Below, one piece after another: positions 53,568-63,080 of a stretch of 64,000 nt of DNA; position 1 is the stretch's first letter, and each line of letters begins with the position of its first letter. Position numbers and translations under genes: made by a program. The notes below the pieces were generated by a model. The model had not been told where the DNA came from, did not search any database, and saw nothing but the letters and a program-made list of their open reading frames with translations. Source of the DNA: Vibrio artabrorum (GTDB lineage Bacteria > Pseudomonadota > Gammaproteobacteria > Enterobacterales > Vibrionaceae); NCBI RefSeq assembly GCF_024347295.1, contig NZ_AP025459.1, positions 1,274,471-1,338,470 of the forward strand, given 5' to 3'.

Positions 53568-55133
53568 CTATTGGTACGTCGGTGACATCTCTAAGCTCGC
53601 CACACGTGGTTTACGCTCTAATATGCCCGTATTCTTCGCAGCTTCAGCACCTAAAAAGGTGGTATTGGTGCGTGAGCCTTGCTCGTCATACTTGGCAATA
53701 TCAGACAGCTTAATCATGTAACCCGTCACACGAACCAAATCGTTTGATGCCACGTTAGCCGTGAACTCTCGATAACCCGCTTGAATCGCACCTTTACACA
53801 AGTTGAACATCGCTTCTGGATTTGATTTCACTGTCTCGTCGATGGTTAGAATGTCACTGATACCCGAGGTGTAGAACTTATGGTGACCCGCAGTCGCACG
53901 AACATAAGAGACAGGATCCGGTTCGGTGCCATAAGGAATACGGACACCTGGAGTCACATCTTCATCTAAACTAATACCGCCTTGAGCGTGCAACAGAGCT
54001 TTACCTTCCAGCCCATATTTCACTTCAGAGCTTTCCACGATCTCCGCCAGCTTTTCAGAGATACGGTGACCGAGTTGATTCGCCTGTTCATCGTGACCAT
54101 AGCGCCCTGCTAGGCCCTCTTTCTCCATCAAGATGTTGACTGCTTCCGCCATGCCATAAATGCCAAACATTGGTGCGAACCGATCTTCTTGAATCAGCCC
54201 TTCTTTGGTTAAGAAGCCTTCAAAAAAGTGAGACTTTTCATGTAAAAAACGACTACGTGCGTTCATTAATTCGATCATGATAGCACTGTAGTTCGGCAAC
54301 ACATGCTGTAAGAAATCCGCACTACTCTCTGATTTCAACGCCACTTGCTTGAGATTCATACGCACTAAGGTGTTTGAACCACCGGCTAACGGCAGAGAGT
54401 TATAGCAGCTCACAATACCAAAACGCTTGTCGCCGTATGCCTTGGCATGTGCCGGATAGTTCGCGATATGTGGTTTACTGCATTCGCAGATGTTGCTCGC
54501 CGCATGACGAAGTAGATCATCAGGGGTCACGGTTGGGTCGTACATAAAGGTTAAGTTTGGCGCGATCTGTTTCAGTTCCGCATCGACACGCAAAATCGTA
54601 CGACAGACAATGTTGTCTGTCGGCCCGATGTTTACGTGCATGAACGCATCTGGCAGTGTGCGATCCAACATGATCCAGAACAGCTTAATCTTTTGGTATA
54701 CCTGATCTTCCGTTAAGTCGCCCACGAAAGGCATCAACACATCATCCAACTGACCTAGGTAAACTGGAATGGAAGTGACAGAAGGAACATGGTGGTAAAG
54801 GATGGTGAGCATGTTCAATGCTTCATCGAAGTTGGTTGCCGCGCTAAGCTCTAAATACTCTGAGCCTTGATGTAAGTATTTAGAATAATCTGGAAGTACA
54901 TAGCGCGGCTTAAATGGGGCATGCCCTTCAAACATGTCACACAACACACCTTGTTGTAAGGCTTGCTCGACTTCTTTGCTTACCGGCATATACGGCAGGC
55001 TGGCTTCAGCTTCTAAGGCAAGATAGCTCGACTTCTGCTTTGGAGACAGTTTGCTATCTGAAATGATATGGCGAAAACGTTGTTGTTGCTCTGAAAGAGG
55101 TACTGGCGTAGATGACACAGACTGGTGGCTCAT
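53568..55133 (-). CDS. yjjI: YjjI-family glycine radical enzyme
   Basis: 521 residues (E. coli YjjI 516). The C-terminal glycyl-radical loop is SNDLVRVTGYMIKL, with G as the radical site. Other family-like segments include FVDDVLMPFVGDLTEDQVYQ-type text (PVYLGQLDDVLMPFVGDL), NIGPTDNIVCRTILRVDAEL and SNICECSKPHIANYP with candidate active-site cysteines. The in vivo substrate is not known. It is upstream of its activase yjjW. Two palindromic operator-like elements lie 49 and 80 bp upstream of the start. Confidence 0.92.
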   Translation of the reverse strand: MSHQSVSSTPVPLSEQQQRFRHIISDSKLSPKQKSSYLALEAEASLPYMPVSKEVEQALQQGVLCDMFEGHAPFKPRYVLPDYSKYLHQGSEYLELSAATNFDEALNMLTILYHHVPSVTSIPVYLGQLDDVLMPFVGDLTEDQVYQKIKLFWIMLDRTLPDAFMHVNIGPTDNIVCRTILRVDAELKQIAPNLTFMYDPTVTPDDLLRHAASNICECSKPHIANYPAHAKAYGDKRFGIVSCYNSLPLAGGSNTLVRMNLKQVALKSESSADFLQHVLPNYSAIMIELMNARSRFLHEKSHFFEGFLTKEGLIQEDRFAPMFGIYGMAEAVNILMEKEGLAGRYGHDEQANQLGHRISEKLAEIVESSEVKYGLEGKALLHAQGGISLDEDVTPGVRIPYGTEPDPVSYVRATAGHHKFYTSGISDILTIDETVKSNPEAMFNLCKGAIQAGYREFTANVASNDLVRVTGYMIKLSDIAKYDEQGSRTNTTFLGAEAAKNTGILERKPRVASLEMSPTYQ

Positions 55134-55181
55134 GATAAAACCCTTAATATTATTATGGATTTATTTTATCGCTCACACTTA

Positions 55182-55231
55182 CATTTCCACTAATGAAATG
55201 TATTCAAGACTGTATTTCCCAAATGGAAATA
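55182..55231 (-). promoter_or_regulatory. Two related dyads upstream of yjjI
   Basis: CATTTC-CACTAAT-GAAATG (55182-55200) and TATTTCC-CAAAT-GGAAATA (55213-55231). Both are 19 bp, share ATTTCC/GAAAT arms, and their centres are 31 bp apart, about three helical turns. They look like tandem operators; the regulator is not known. Not an FNR consensus. Confidence 0.6.
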
Positions 55232-55365
55232 ACCTGTAAATCCACTCGTGATTATTGGCTTATCGAAAGCTGACGTTAAGCAATAGAAAATTAAAAACGT
55301 AAGGATAGATGAACTGAGACAACACAGACCAAGCCGCCCTATATGCAGCACAAACCGGTAAGAAT

Positions 55366-55408
55366 AAAAAACCCACATCACTGGCTCTAAACCGTTGATG
55401 TGGGTTTT
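55366..55408. terminator. Bidirectional terminator between yjjI region and methyltransferase gene
   Basis: AAAAACCCACATCA and TGATGTGGGTTTT form a 13-bp stem with A- and T-tracts on both sides. Confidence 0.85.
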
Positions 55409-55454
55409 ATTGTCTGTATTGGTATCAGCAAAGAGTGAGAAACCCTCGAGTCGC

Positions 55455-56054
55455 CTACAGATCAGGAAGCACTTGTTTACGACCGACACCCATTAATACC
55501 TTTAACGCACCTTGTGGCGTGTCAATCGAAAACGGTGTCGAGACTTCAACAATCGAGAAACCGGCTGCACTCAATACATTTTCAGAGCGCTGTAGACTAA
55601 TGCCATAATCTTCACCGTCACTGTCTAGGTACCAATCCCAGTGCACAAAAATACCATCGTTTTCCAGCAAGGTGTAAATCAGACTGACGGTGTCTTGTAG
55701 GTTAGGGATGAAACCACACACCGAAGAGGCGACAACTAAATCAAACTGGTTTCTGAATGCTGGATGCTGCGCTGCGAGCCCGCGCGATAGAATATCAACA
55801 ACCGGTTCAACGTTCGCTAACTCTTTCTTATCCAACTCTTCAATCATCCCTTCTGAGATATCAAGAGCAATGATCTCTTTTGCTAAGGGAGCGATTTTCT
55901 GGCTGAGTAACCCTGTACCACAACCAAAATCAAGGACACGGGTTCCATTCAAATCAACGAGCTGTGTTAACTGGTCAAATGTGGACTGTGCAAATACTGC
56001 GGTCGCGGGATCTTTATCCCAATCCGGTGCGTACTCGTCCCATTGTTTCGCCAT
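55455..56054 (-). CDS. Class I SAM-dependent methyltransferase
   Basis: About 199 residues. MAKQWDEYAPDWDKDPATAVFAQ at the N-terminus is followed by motif I RVLDFGCGTGLLSQKIAP, motif II region IIALDISEGMIEELD, and FDLVVASSVCGFIPN, then LLENDGIFVHWDWYLD. Small-molecule or unknown substrate. GGAGGCC lies just upstream; two adjacent ATGs (56057, 56054) are both possible. Divergent from a LysR gene (149-bp gap), which may control it. Confidence 0.87.
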   Translation of the reverse strand: MAKQWDEYAPDWDKDPATAVFAQSTFDQLTQLVDLNGTRVLDFGCGTGLLSQKIAPLAKEIIALDISEGMIEELDKKELANVEPVVDILSRGLAAQHPAFRNQFDLVVASSVCGFIPNLQDTVSLIYTLLENDGIFVHWDWYLDSDGEDYGISLQRSENVLSAAGFSIVEVSTPFSIDTPQGALKVLMGVGRKQVLPDL

Positions 56055-56215
56055 CATGGCCTCCATCTTTACTTCTTGTAGGTTCGGAACTGTCCCCAGA
56101 GTAAACCAAATTCGTCAATTCGTCATAGAGTTATCATGCAAAGATGGACTATTTCTAAGATAGTCAGCACAATATTCAGATAATATGTTCCACTCCTGTT
56201 CAATATGGAAATGAA

Positions 56216-57094
56216 ATGAACCTTTCTCAAGTCCAAGCCTTTTGTTCTGTTGCTGATTTAGGATCTGTCTCTGAAGCCGCTCGACAACTTGAATGCAACC
56301 GAACCAAACTGAGCATGTCGATCAAAGCTTTGGAAAAGGAGTTGAATGTCGAGTTGTTTGTTCGCAGTGGCAACCATGTTGAACTGTCTGAGGCGGGAAA
56401 AGCCATTTACAAGGACTGTGAAGGCATGTTGGTGACGGCAGCGCGCATTAAGCAAACCTGTTTACATGTTTCGGGTGAGTTCAACGCCGAGATTTGGATT
56501 GCACGCGATGACTCACTCCCCGATGAAATGTGGCAAAGTTTATCTCACGCCCTAAACAACAAATACCCTTCAACTTCTTTCAACTTTGTCTTAGCGTCCA
56601 GTGGCGATCTCGCCAACTTGGTTGAAACTCAACAAGTCGATTTCGCCTTTGGCGTCGATTACGAACGTGTCGATGACCCAAGAATTATCTATAACCCACT
56701 TGGTAAGATTCGAATGATGTCGGTATGTAAAAAAGGGCATGATTTGAGTGCGATGCGACGAGTGTCGGATGAAGTACTGCGAAATTCGATGCAAGCAACT
56801 ATGGTTTATCTTAATGAAAAAGATAATCCAGAACTTGAGCCCTTCTCTCGCCGATACATCGGCTTCTCTAGCTTCGATTTTATGTTGGATACTATCCTAC
56901 GAGAAGATGCATGGGGCGTAATGCCTGAGCCATTGATTCGCCACTTACTGCGCGAGCAGGAATTGGCAGTGATTAAGCACACATACGGTCTAACACAAGA
57001 AGATTACTGTATGTTTACCGCAGCAGGTATGGCAGAACACCCAGGTATGAATTGGTTAGCGGATCAAATCAGCGATTACTTGTTTGATTTCTAA
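56216..57094 (+). CDS. LysR-family transcriptional regulator
   Basis: 292 residues. MNLSQVQAFCSVADLGSVSEAARQLECNRTKLSMSIKALEKELNVELFVRSGNHVELSEAG is the LysR winged helix. The remainder is a periplasmic-binding-like sensor domain (EIWIARDDSLPDEMWQ, FDFMLDTILREDAWGVMPEPLI). Divergent from the methyltransferase gene. Effector unknown. Confidence 0.9.
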   Translation: MNLSQVQAFCSVADLGSVSEAARQLECNRTKLSMSIKALEKELNVELFVRSGNHVELSEAGKAIYKDCEGMLVTAARIKQTCLHVSGEFNAEIWIARDDSLPDEMWQSLSHALNNKYPSTSFNFVLASSGDLANLVETQQVDFAFGVDYERVDDPRIIYNPLGKIRMMSVCKKGHDLSAMRRVSDEVLRNSMQATMVYLNEKDNPELEPFSRRYIGFSSFDFMLDTILREDAWGVMPEPLIRHLLREQELAVIKHTYGLTQEDYCMFTAAGMAEHPGMNWLADQISDYLFDF

Positions 57095-57326
57095 AATGTT
57101 TTTTTGACCCCGATTTGTCCTTCCACACCAATAGATCAAACAGGCGGCCTCCTCTTGAAAACACTCATCGTCAACTATATTGACACCTAAATTTAATCTT
57201 AACTAATTGAATTTCATTAGATTAATAACAAGTCATCTTTATAACCCGTAAAACCATTCAGATAAAGTTTGTAAAATCCGTTCAATATTAGAACAATGAA
57301 GTTATCAAAAACATCTGGAAAATTTT

Positions 57327-58223
57327 ATGTGTGACAGGAAAAGCCAAAACGAAAACCGAGTATTATTATTCTCAGCCCTTTTAGCATCAGGCTTCGCTAT
57401 TGGCGGATTGGTATTGGGTCTGCTCGTTGGCTCTCTGGTCATTGTATTTGACGGTGTTTACTCTCTTATCAGCTTACTGTTAACTTTATTGTCACTCGCA
57501 GCCTCTAAGTACATTAACCGCCCTTCAGATACGGCATTCCCGTTTGGTCGAGCAATCATTGAACCGATTGTTATTGCCATTAAAGCCGTTGTGATTTTGC
57601 TTGTAGTCGGTTACTCGCTTTACTCAGCCATTGGGGCTCTAATGACGGGTGGCCGTGAAGTTGATGCTTCGGTCGCGACTCTATTTGGCCTTTTCAACGT
57701 ATTGGGGTGTGGTTACGCTTGGTGGTACATCACCAATAAAAGTAAACGTATTTCTTCTGGTTTGATTCAAGCTGAATCTAAACAGTGGCAGATGGACACT
57801 CTATTAAGTGTGGCGGTAACAGCAGGTTTTGTTGTGGCTTGGGTGGTGACTTACTCTCCGTTTGCTGAATACGCGGTGTATGCTGATCCAATGATGATGT
57901 TGTTAATGTCTTTCTACTTCATCAAAGTGCCTGTCGACATGTTACGTGAAGCAATGCGCGAATTGCTGATGATGTCGGCGACCAAAGATATTTGTGATGC
58001 GGTAGATAAGAACGTTATCGCCGTAGACAAAGAAGCGGATCAAGATTTGGAGTTAATGGGGGTAACTAAGGTTGGCCCTGAGCTAAGAATCAACGTTGAT
58101 ATTCATACCAACGACCAAGATGCGATTGCGGTCGATGATATTGAACGTACGCGCCGCCAACTTAAGCGACGCCTATCGAAGATGCCGTATGATCTTCAAT
58201 TGAATCTTAATGTCGCAAGCTAG
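57327..58223 (+). CDS. Cation-diffusion-facilitator-family transporter, diverged metal site
   Basis: 298 residues with about six membrane helices (~10-35, 35-58, 78-105, 115-135, 157-175, 188-205) and a cytoplasmic C-terminal domain ending LSKMPYDLQLNLNVAS. VIVFDGVYSLISLLLTLLSL and FPFGRAIIEP are CDF landmarks. In typical zinc CDFs helix 2 has DxxxD and helix 5 HxxxD; here these read D42-x-x-x-S46 and Q153-x-x-x-D157, so zinc transport is doubtful. A terminator for this gene overlaps the 3' end of the convergent gene. Confidence 0.82.
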   Translation: MCDRKSQNENRVLLFSALLASGFAIGGLVLGLLVGSLVIVFDGVYSLISLLLTLLSLAASKYINRPSDTAFPFGRAIIEPIVIAIKAVVILLVVGYSLYSAIGALMTGGREVDASVATLFGLFNVLGCGYAWWYITNKSKRISSGLIQAESKQWQMDTLLSVAVTAGFVVAWVVTYSPFAEYAVYADPMMMLLMSFYFIKVPVDMLREAMRELLMMSATKDICDAVDKNVIAVDKEADQDLELMGVTKVGPELRINVDIHTNDQDAIAVDDIERTRRQLKRRLSKMPYDLQLNLNVAS

Positions 58224-58271
58224 CTTTACGTCTGAACTGGCGCTCTAAAATAAGCGTAACCTAAAACCAGA

Positions 58272-59201
58272 TTAAGTTTGAGATAACACCTCTTCAGAAG
58301 CCGACACCTTTGCTGTCGGCTTTTCTCTTGTTACCCACCAGCAAGCCAGCGAGCCAACGGTTACCATACATACGCCCTGCCAAAAAGCGATGTTCAATGT
58401 TAAACCCAAAATTAAAGAAGAGAGCACAGTCGAAAAGATTGGTGTGAAATACGACATGGTTGCCAAAAACACCATGTTGCCACCAAGAATCGCCGTGTTC
58501 CAAAGTGCATAACCAGCCCCCATACAGGCCCCAGCCAACGCTAAGTCAATCGCCGCACTCGTTGTCATCACCATGCCGGTTTCATCACTCAATGCGTATT
58601 TAATCCACAGAGTGATCGCCGTAGCGATAAAGAAAAGCACAATCGCATTCTGCCCTTTAGCAACGCGCTGGGTGTAGTTACAGTAAACAGCCCAAATAAT
58701 CGAACCAAAAAACGCCATCGAATAGGTTTTAGGGTTCGTCGCAATGTTGGCAGCAATTTGATCAACAGATAGACCTTGATCACCACTGATGCTCCAAGCC
58801 ACACCAAAGAATGCCAAAAAGATACTTGGATAAACCAACCAGTTAATCTTCTTGTCGCTCAGCAACACCGCAAACAACACCGTCAGTGCCGGCCATAGAT
58901 AGTTGATTACTGCCATCTCTATGGCTTGATGTCGGCTGTTCGCCATTCCCAAAGCCAGAGCCAGGAAAATCTCATAACAAACGAACAAGGCGCCGCCAAT
59001 CAGCAAGTAAGACTTAGAAAAGCGTGAAAGCTTAGGTAGCCCCATAACACAAACCAACAACAACGAACTCACCGTGTAAAGGCTGGCAGCCCCACCAATT
59101 GGACCTAGCTGTTCTGAGACACTACGAGACAGAGCAATCAAGCAGCTCCAGAGTAAAATGGCGATAATACCGTAGCAGCTATAACGATGAGATTTCAGCA
59201 C
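58272..59201 (-). CDS. YddG-type EamA/DMT aromatic amino acid exporter
   Basis: 309 residues with ten hydrophobic helices in two EamA repeats. SCYGIIAILLWSCLIALSRSVSEQLGPIGGAAS at the start matches the YddG opening, followed by YEIFLALALGMANSRHQAIE and NYLWPALTVLFAVLL. The start is GTG 59201 (AAAGGA upstream), which gives a length near YddG; a longer frame adds 35 residues with no signal. Exports aromatic amino acids or related compounds, by family. Confidence 0.85.
   Translation of the reverse strand: MLKSHRYSCYGIIAILLWSCLIALSRSVSEQLGPIGGAASLYTVSSLLLVCVMGLPKLSRFSKSYLLIGGALFVCYEIFLALALGMANSRHQAIEMAVINYLWPALTVLFAVLLSDKKINWLVYPSIFLAFFGVAWSISGDQGLSVDQIAANIATNPKTYSMAFFGSIIWAVYCNYTQRVAKGQNAIVLFFIATAITLWIKYALSDETGMVMTTSAAIDLALAGACMGAGYALWNTAILGGNMVFLATMSYFTPIFSTVLSSLILGLTLNIAFWQGVCMVTVGSLACWWVTREKPTAKVSASEEVLSQT
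58298..58324 (+). terminator. Terminator for the CDF gene inside the convergent coding end
   Basis: AAGCCGACA, 7-base loop, TGTCGGCTTTT lies within the last ~50 bp of the exporter coding sequence. Confidence 0.75.
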
Positions 59202-59353
59202 GTCTTTTCCTTTATCTGTTTTGATGATCACTCTATGGTTAAACCAAGTTAAAAATAATTGGCCGAGTACATTTTCGTACTCGGCCATCAATAGCAAACG
59301 GGCCAAATCAACCGTTTGCTATTACGTATTCGCTAGTGACACTTAACTATTAA

Positions 59354-60028
59354 CTAAGCCAGTAGCAGCGCTTGCAAGTCAGCCAAAGACTTTACTTGAT
59401 AGTGAGGAGAGATCCCCTCTGGCGTTGCCTTTTCTTGACTGTTTAACCAGCAAGTTTCGATGCCAAAATCGAGTCCGCCTAAAATATCGGAATGTGGGTT
59501 GTCCCCGACCATCAATATTCTTTGTTTCGATGGCAATCCAACCAGCTTATGCGCATATTCAAAAATCTGGGCATCAGGCTTAGCGACCCCAACCTCTTCA
59601 GAAATGATCACATGATCAAAGTAATCGGTCATTCCTGTGCGCTCTAACCGGATTGACTGCAGCTCTGTAAAACCGTTCGTGATGATGCCCATGTTCACTT
59701 TGCCTTTTAAAGACTCCATCAACTCTTGTGCCCCCGGTAATAAAGAACAGATATCCGCCATCGCCATTAAAAATGCACTGTTTAAAGCCGTCGTCGTTGT
59801 CTCTAACTTTTCAGCCCAATTTTCAAAGCGCGTGTGCTTCAGTTGGTCTGCGGTAATACGACCATCTTGATAATCAACCCAAAGTGGTAAGTTCACCTTC
59901 TGATAAGCTGAATAATCCTGTTCGCTGAAGTCCACACCAAAACGAGAAAACATCAACTTCATTCCCTGATAAGCATCAAAATGGAACAAGGTTTCATCTG
60001 CATCAAAGAATATCCAATCGTACTTCAT
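59354..60028 (-). CDS. yjjG: Pyrimidine 5'-nucleotidase
   Basis: 224 residues; E. coli YjjG is 225. HAD-fold phosphatase: motif I FFDADETLF (D9, D11), cap helices with VNLPLWVDYQDGRITADQLKHTRFENWAEKL nearly as in YjjG, motif II GIITNGFTELQ, motif III VGVAKPDAQIFEYA and motif IV VGDNPHSDILGG. It dephosphorylates nucleoside monophosphates (dUMP, dTMP, UMP) and noncanonical ones as house-cleaning. ATG 60028 has AGGACATAAA upstream. Confidence 0.93.
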   Translation of the reverse strand: MKYDWIFFDADETLFHFDAYQGMKLMFSRFGVDFSEQDYSAYQKVNLPLWVDYQDGRITADQLKHTRFENWAEKLETTTTALNSAFLMAMADICSLLPGAQELMESLKGKVNMGIITNGFTELQSIRLERTGMTDYFDHVIISEEVGVAKPDAQIFEYAHKLVGLPSKQRILMVGDNPHSDILGGLDFGIETCWLNSQEKATPEGISPHYQVKSLADLQALLLA

Positions 60029-60253
60029 TTTATGTCCTATTATTCGCACTGTTGAGCCGTGCCTACACTATTTTTTTCGTTGTTTTTATCGCGGCCTAAA
60101 AGGCCGTGGCATCACTTTACCCTCAATTTTGTGAGCTTGTATATAAATCTAATCATTTATAGAAAACAAGTAGCAAGTCATGATATATCGCAAATGTTGC
60201 CACATATTAAACCAATACCATACAAGAAATACACTTAGGTACCAGGAGGTACT

Positions 60254-60421
60254 ATGAAGCACTTTTTACCCTCGTCAGTCATGCTTACCCCTTTTCTTGT
60301 CAAATACTATGACGATGAACCAGAGGACACGCTTGATAATGAAGAGCCACAAATTGAATGCAGTGAGGACTCAGAGAAAAATGCACCACAAGCTGACATT
60401 GAACACGTTGTCAGTAAATAA
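60254..60421 (+). CDS. Small acidic protein, 55 residues
   Basis: MKHFLPSSVMLTPFLVKYYD, then DEPEDTLDNEEPQIECSEDS, then EKNAPQADIEHVVSK. AGGAGGTACT, a near-perfect ribosome binding site, precedes the ATG. The C-terminal 35 residues are strongly acidic with one cysteine; the first 18 are hydrophobic. No family recognised. A real short gene is likely from the start signal, but it is not supported by homology that I know. Confidence 0.65.
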   Translation: MKHFLPSSVMLTPFLVKYYDDEPEDTLDNEEPQIECSEDSEKNAPQADIEHVVSK

Positions 60422-60656
60422 GCTTATTTTTCATTGTTATCGTTCACCATTATTCTTCTGATTGAGTCTATTTATCATTATTTATTGATGACAAAAATAC
60501 ACTAAAAACTAGGGAAACGATTGCTATATGAGCCTTATCACAACGACTCGCGACAAAGTATCCGTTCAGAATCAAAGTTGTTCTAGATCAATAGTCAACC
60601 CCTTGAGTATCGACACCATGTAGCAAATAAAAAATCATTACTAACGGAGCTCTCCA

Positions 60657-61805
60657 ATGTCTACTGCATTTTACATCCCTACAATCAACTTCATGGGCAC
60701 TGGCTGTCTGAAAGATGCGGCTGATAGCATCCAATCTCAAGGATTCAAAAAAGGTTTGATCGTTACCGATAAGATCCTGAATCAAATTGGCGTAGTTAAG
60801 CAGGTACAAGATCTTCTTAGTCAGCGAGGCGTAGACGCCGTTGTCTTCGACGGTACCCAACCAAACCCAACCATCACTAATGTGAACGATGGCCTTGAAT
60901 TGCTGACCGACAACGATTGTGATTTTGTTGTTTCTCTTGGTGGCGGTTCTCCACATGACTGTGCGAAAGGCATTGCTCTGGTTGCTTCTAACGGCGGAAA
61001 GATTGCTGATTACGAAGGCGTCGATCAGTCTGAGAAACCAATGATGCCTTTGATTGCTATCAACACCACAGCAGGCACCGCATCGGAAATGACACGTTTC
61101 TGCATCATCACTGACGAAGCTCGCCACATCAAAATGGCAATTGTTGATAAGCACACAACACCGCTTATCTCTGTCAACGATCCTGAGTTAATGCTGGCTA
61201 AACCGGCATCATTAACAGCCGCTACAGGTATGGACGCATTAACGCATGCAATCGAAGCTTACGTTTCTATCGCAGCAACGCCAATTACAGACGCAGTGGC
61301 AATTAAAGCCATCGAGCTTGTACAAGCGCACCTAAGAACTGCGGTAGCGCACGGAGAAGACATTGAAGCTCGTGAGCAAATGGCTTACGCACAATTCATG
61401 GCGGGTATGGCGTTCAATAATGCTTCACTAGGCTACGTTCACGCAATGGCACACCAACTAGGTGGCTTCTACGACCTCCCACACGGTGTATGTAACGCTA
61501 TCTTGCTACCACACGTTCAACGTTACAACGCGCAAGTTTGCCCAGAGCGTCTACGTGATGTAGCAAAAGCAATGGGGGTGAATGTGGAAGGCATGACAGC
61601 AGAGCAAGGCGCGGAAGCAGCGATCAACGCGATTGTTCAACTTGCAAACGATGTCAACATCCCAACAGGCATTGCACAGCTTGGGGCAAAACTTGAAGAC
61701 ATCCCAACGCTGTCTGATAACGCACTGAAAGATGCGTGTGGGTTCACTAACCCTAAACAAGCGACACACGAAGAAATTTCAGCGATCTTCGAAGCGGCAA
61801 TGTAA
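60657..61805 (+). CDS. yiaY: Iron-containing alcohol dehydrogenase (YiaY-like)
   Basis: 382 residues, the normal family length. NAD(P)-binding segment [24 protein letters not shown] and metal-site segments [12 protein letters not shown] and [29 protein letters not shown] (D and three H ligands) are intact. It resembles E. coli YiaY and AdhB enzymes that oxidise primary alcohols or L-threonine. AACGGAGCTCTCC precedes ATG 60657. A terminator follows at 61874. Confidence 0.92.
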   Translation: MSTAFYIPTINFMGTGCLKDAADSIQSQGFKKGLIVTDKILNQIGVVKQVQDLLSQRGVDAVVFDGTQPNPTITNVNDGLELLTDNDCDFVVSLGGGSPHDCAKGIALVASNGGKIADYEGVDQSEKPMMPLIAINTTAGTASEMTRFCIITDEARHIKMAIVDKHTTPLISVNDPELMLAKPASLTAATGMDALTHAIEAYVSIAATPITDAVAIKAIELVQAHLRTAVAHGEDIEAREQMAYAQFMAGMAFNNASLGYVHAMAHQLGGFYDLPHGVCNAILLPHVQRYNAQVCPERLRDVAKAMGVNVEGMTAEQGAEAAINAIVQLANDVNIPTGIAQLGAKLEDIPTLSDNALKDACGFTNPKQATHEEISAIFEAAM

Positions 61806-61873
61806 TCTAGAGACGGGGCTCTATTAGCCTCTCTTGGTTAAAGGCTGTTCTAGAAACAAATCAACCTAAATAC

Positions 61874-61904
61874 AAACGGGCTCATTTTCTGAGTCCGTTT
61901 TTTT
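61874..61904 (+). terminator. Terminator after the alcohol dehydrogenase
   Basis: AAACGGGCTCA/TGAGTCCGTTT stem (one G-T pair), 5-base loop and a T run. Confidence 0.85.
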
Positions 61905-61936
61905 GGCCGTCCCATCCTTTCCAAACCTTTCCCTCG

Positions 61937-61964
61937 TCACTAATCACTAATCACTAATCACTAA
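61937..61964. repeat. Four tandem TCACTAA heptamers
   Basis: TCACTAA repeated four times without interruption, in the gap before the outer-membrane-like gene. Confidence 0.92.
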
Positions 61965-62034
61965 AAAAGTCGCATTATTGCAATCGCTTGATTATAGTTA
62001 ACCTATTGATATATAAAATGACAAACAGGTTCCA

Positions 62035-62958
62035 TTGAGTCTTAGGATAGCGAACTACTCATTATTAACGTCACTCCTTTCATACTCCGTTCAGGCAGAG
62101 GAAAAAAATGCGTGTCACAGCCAAGCGTTAGAAGACGCCCCTATCGAAAAAGCCTACCACTTCCTAAACCGTAAGTTTTGCCAGCCCGCATTGTGGTTTG
62201 ATAGCTTCTTTGTGGATGAACGCATTACTGAAGATGCCAGAGCAGGAACGTCTGTGCGTTGGTATAACGATTTTACGTATTCTGAAGGTGGTGAGATTGA
62301 CTACTCGACCAAGCTCAATGCTCGTTTGCATCTTCCTTTTGTCAGCAAACGGCTTAAGTTAATCTACGAATCTGTCAGCGATGAAGAGTTCTTGGATTTC
62401 TTTCCACAAGATTCAGAAGAACTAGAGAGTGCACTTGGCCTACGTTACGACGCCTATGCTAAAGGCTACAGCAGCTTCAATATTAAGGTGACATTGCGTC
62501 CACGCATCGAAGCTCGCTATCGTTTTACCTACCCTCTCACAACCGATGCGGTATTCAGGCTTACCCAACGCATATATCAAGAGAAACAAGAGACTGGAGA
62601 AATCACCGATATCGACTTTGACCTATCACTCAGTGATGATTTCTTAGTTCGTTGGTCAAGTTTTGCCGGGTACAATGACGATCTTGATGGCTGGAGCTAT
62701 GGTACGGGATTCACCTTATATCATTATCTTGCTCAAGACCAAGCGCTTCAATATAGCGCCACGATCAATGCAACGGATAAGCCTTATAATCATTACGAAT
62801 ACGCTCAGGTTTCGGTGACCTACCGACAAAACGTCTGGAAAGAGTGGCTGTTCTACGAGCTCATTCCTCGTTATCAATGGGAACGAGAACCGAATAAAAA
62901 ACATACTGAAGAAGCCAACATCACCTTTCGGCTTGAAGTCCTGTTCAATAATGTGTAA
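62035..62958 (+). CDS. Putative outer-membrane β-barrel protein
   Basis: 307 residues starting at TTG 62035 (CAGGTTCCA upstream). Signal peptide: SLRIANYSLLTSLLSYSVQA with cleavage near VQA-EE. The mature part alternates hydrophobic and polar residues with aromatic girdle ends (RWYNDFTYSEGG, LRPRIEARYRFTYPL, YEYAQVSVTYRQNVWKEWLFYELIPRYQWERE) and ends FRLEVLFNNV, a terminal strand with a hydrophobic residue near the C-terminus. No named family recognised. Location inferred. Confidence 0.7.
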   Translation: MSLRIANYSLLTSLLSYSVQAEEKNACHSQALEDAPIEKAYHFLNRKFCQPALWFDSFFVDERITEDARAGTSVRWYNDFTYSEGGEIDYSTKLNARLHLPFVSKRLKLIYESVSDEEFLDFFPQDSEELESALGLRYDAYAKGYSSFNIKVTLRPRIEARYRFTYPLTTDAVFRLTQRIYQEKQETGEITDIDFDLSLSDDFLVRWSSFAGYNDDLDGWSYGTGFTLYHYLAQDQALQYSATINATDKPYNHYEYAQVSVTYRQNVWKEWLFYELIPRYQWEREPNKKHTEEANITFRLEVLFNNV

Positions 62959-63023
62959 CTCAACGATGTCACTCAACAACGTTTAGTTCGCTTTCTAAAA
63001 TGAGCATCATAAGATAGGAACAC

Positions 63024-63052
63024 AAAAAAGCACATCATACGATGTGCTTTTT
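63024..63052. terminator. Bidirectional terminator between the barrel gene and yccF
   Basis: AAAAAGCACATC, ATAC loop, GATGTGCTTTTT: a 12-bp perfect stem serving both convergent genes. Confidence 0.9.
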
Positions 63053-63080
63053 CAGTTTAATCTAAGCTGAGAGTGTCATC

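Noticed and set aside
60093..60107. CGGCCT-AAA-AGGCCG hairpin as a yjjG or neighbouring terminator
   Set aside because: No T run follows on either strand; could be an isolated palindrome.
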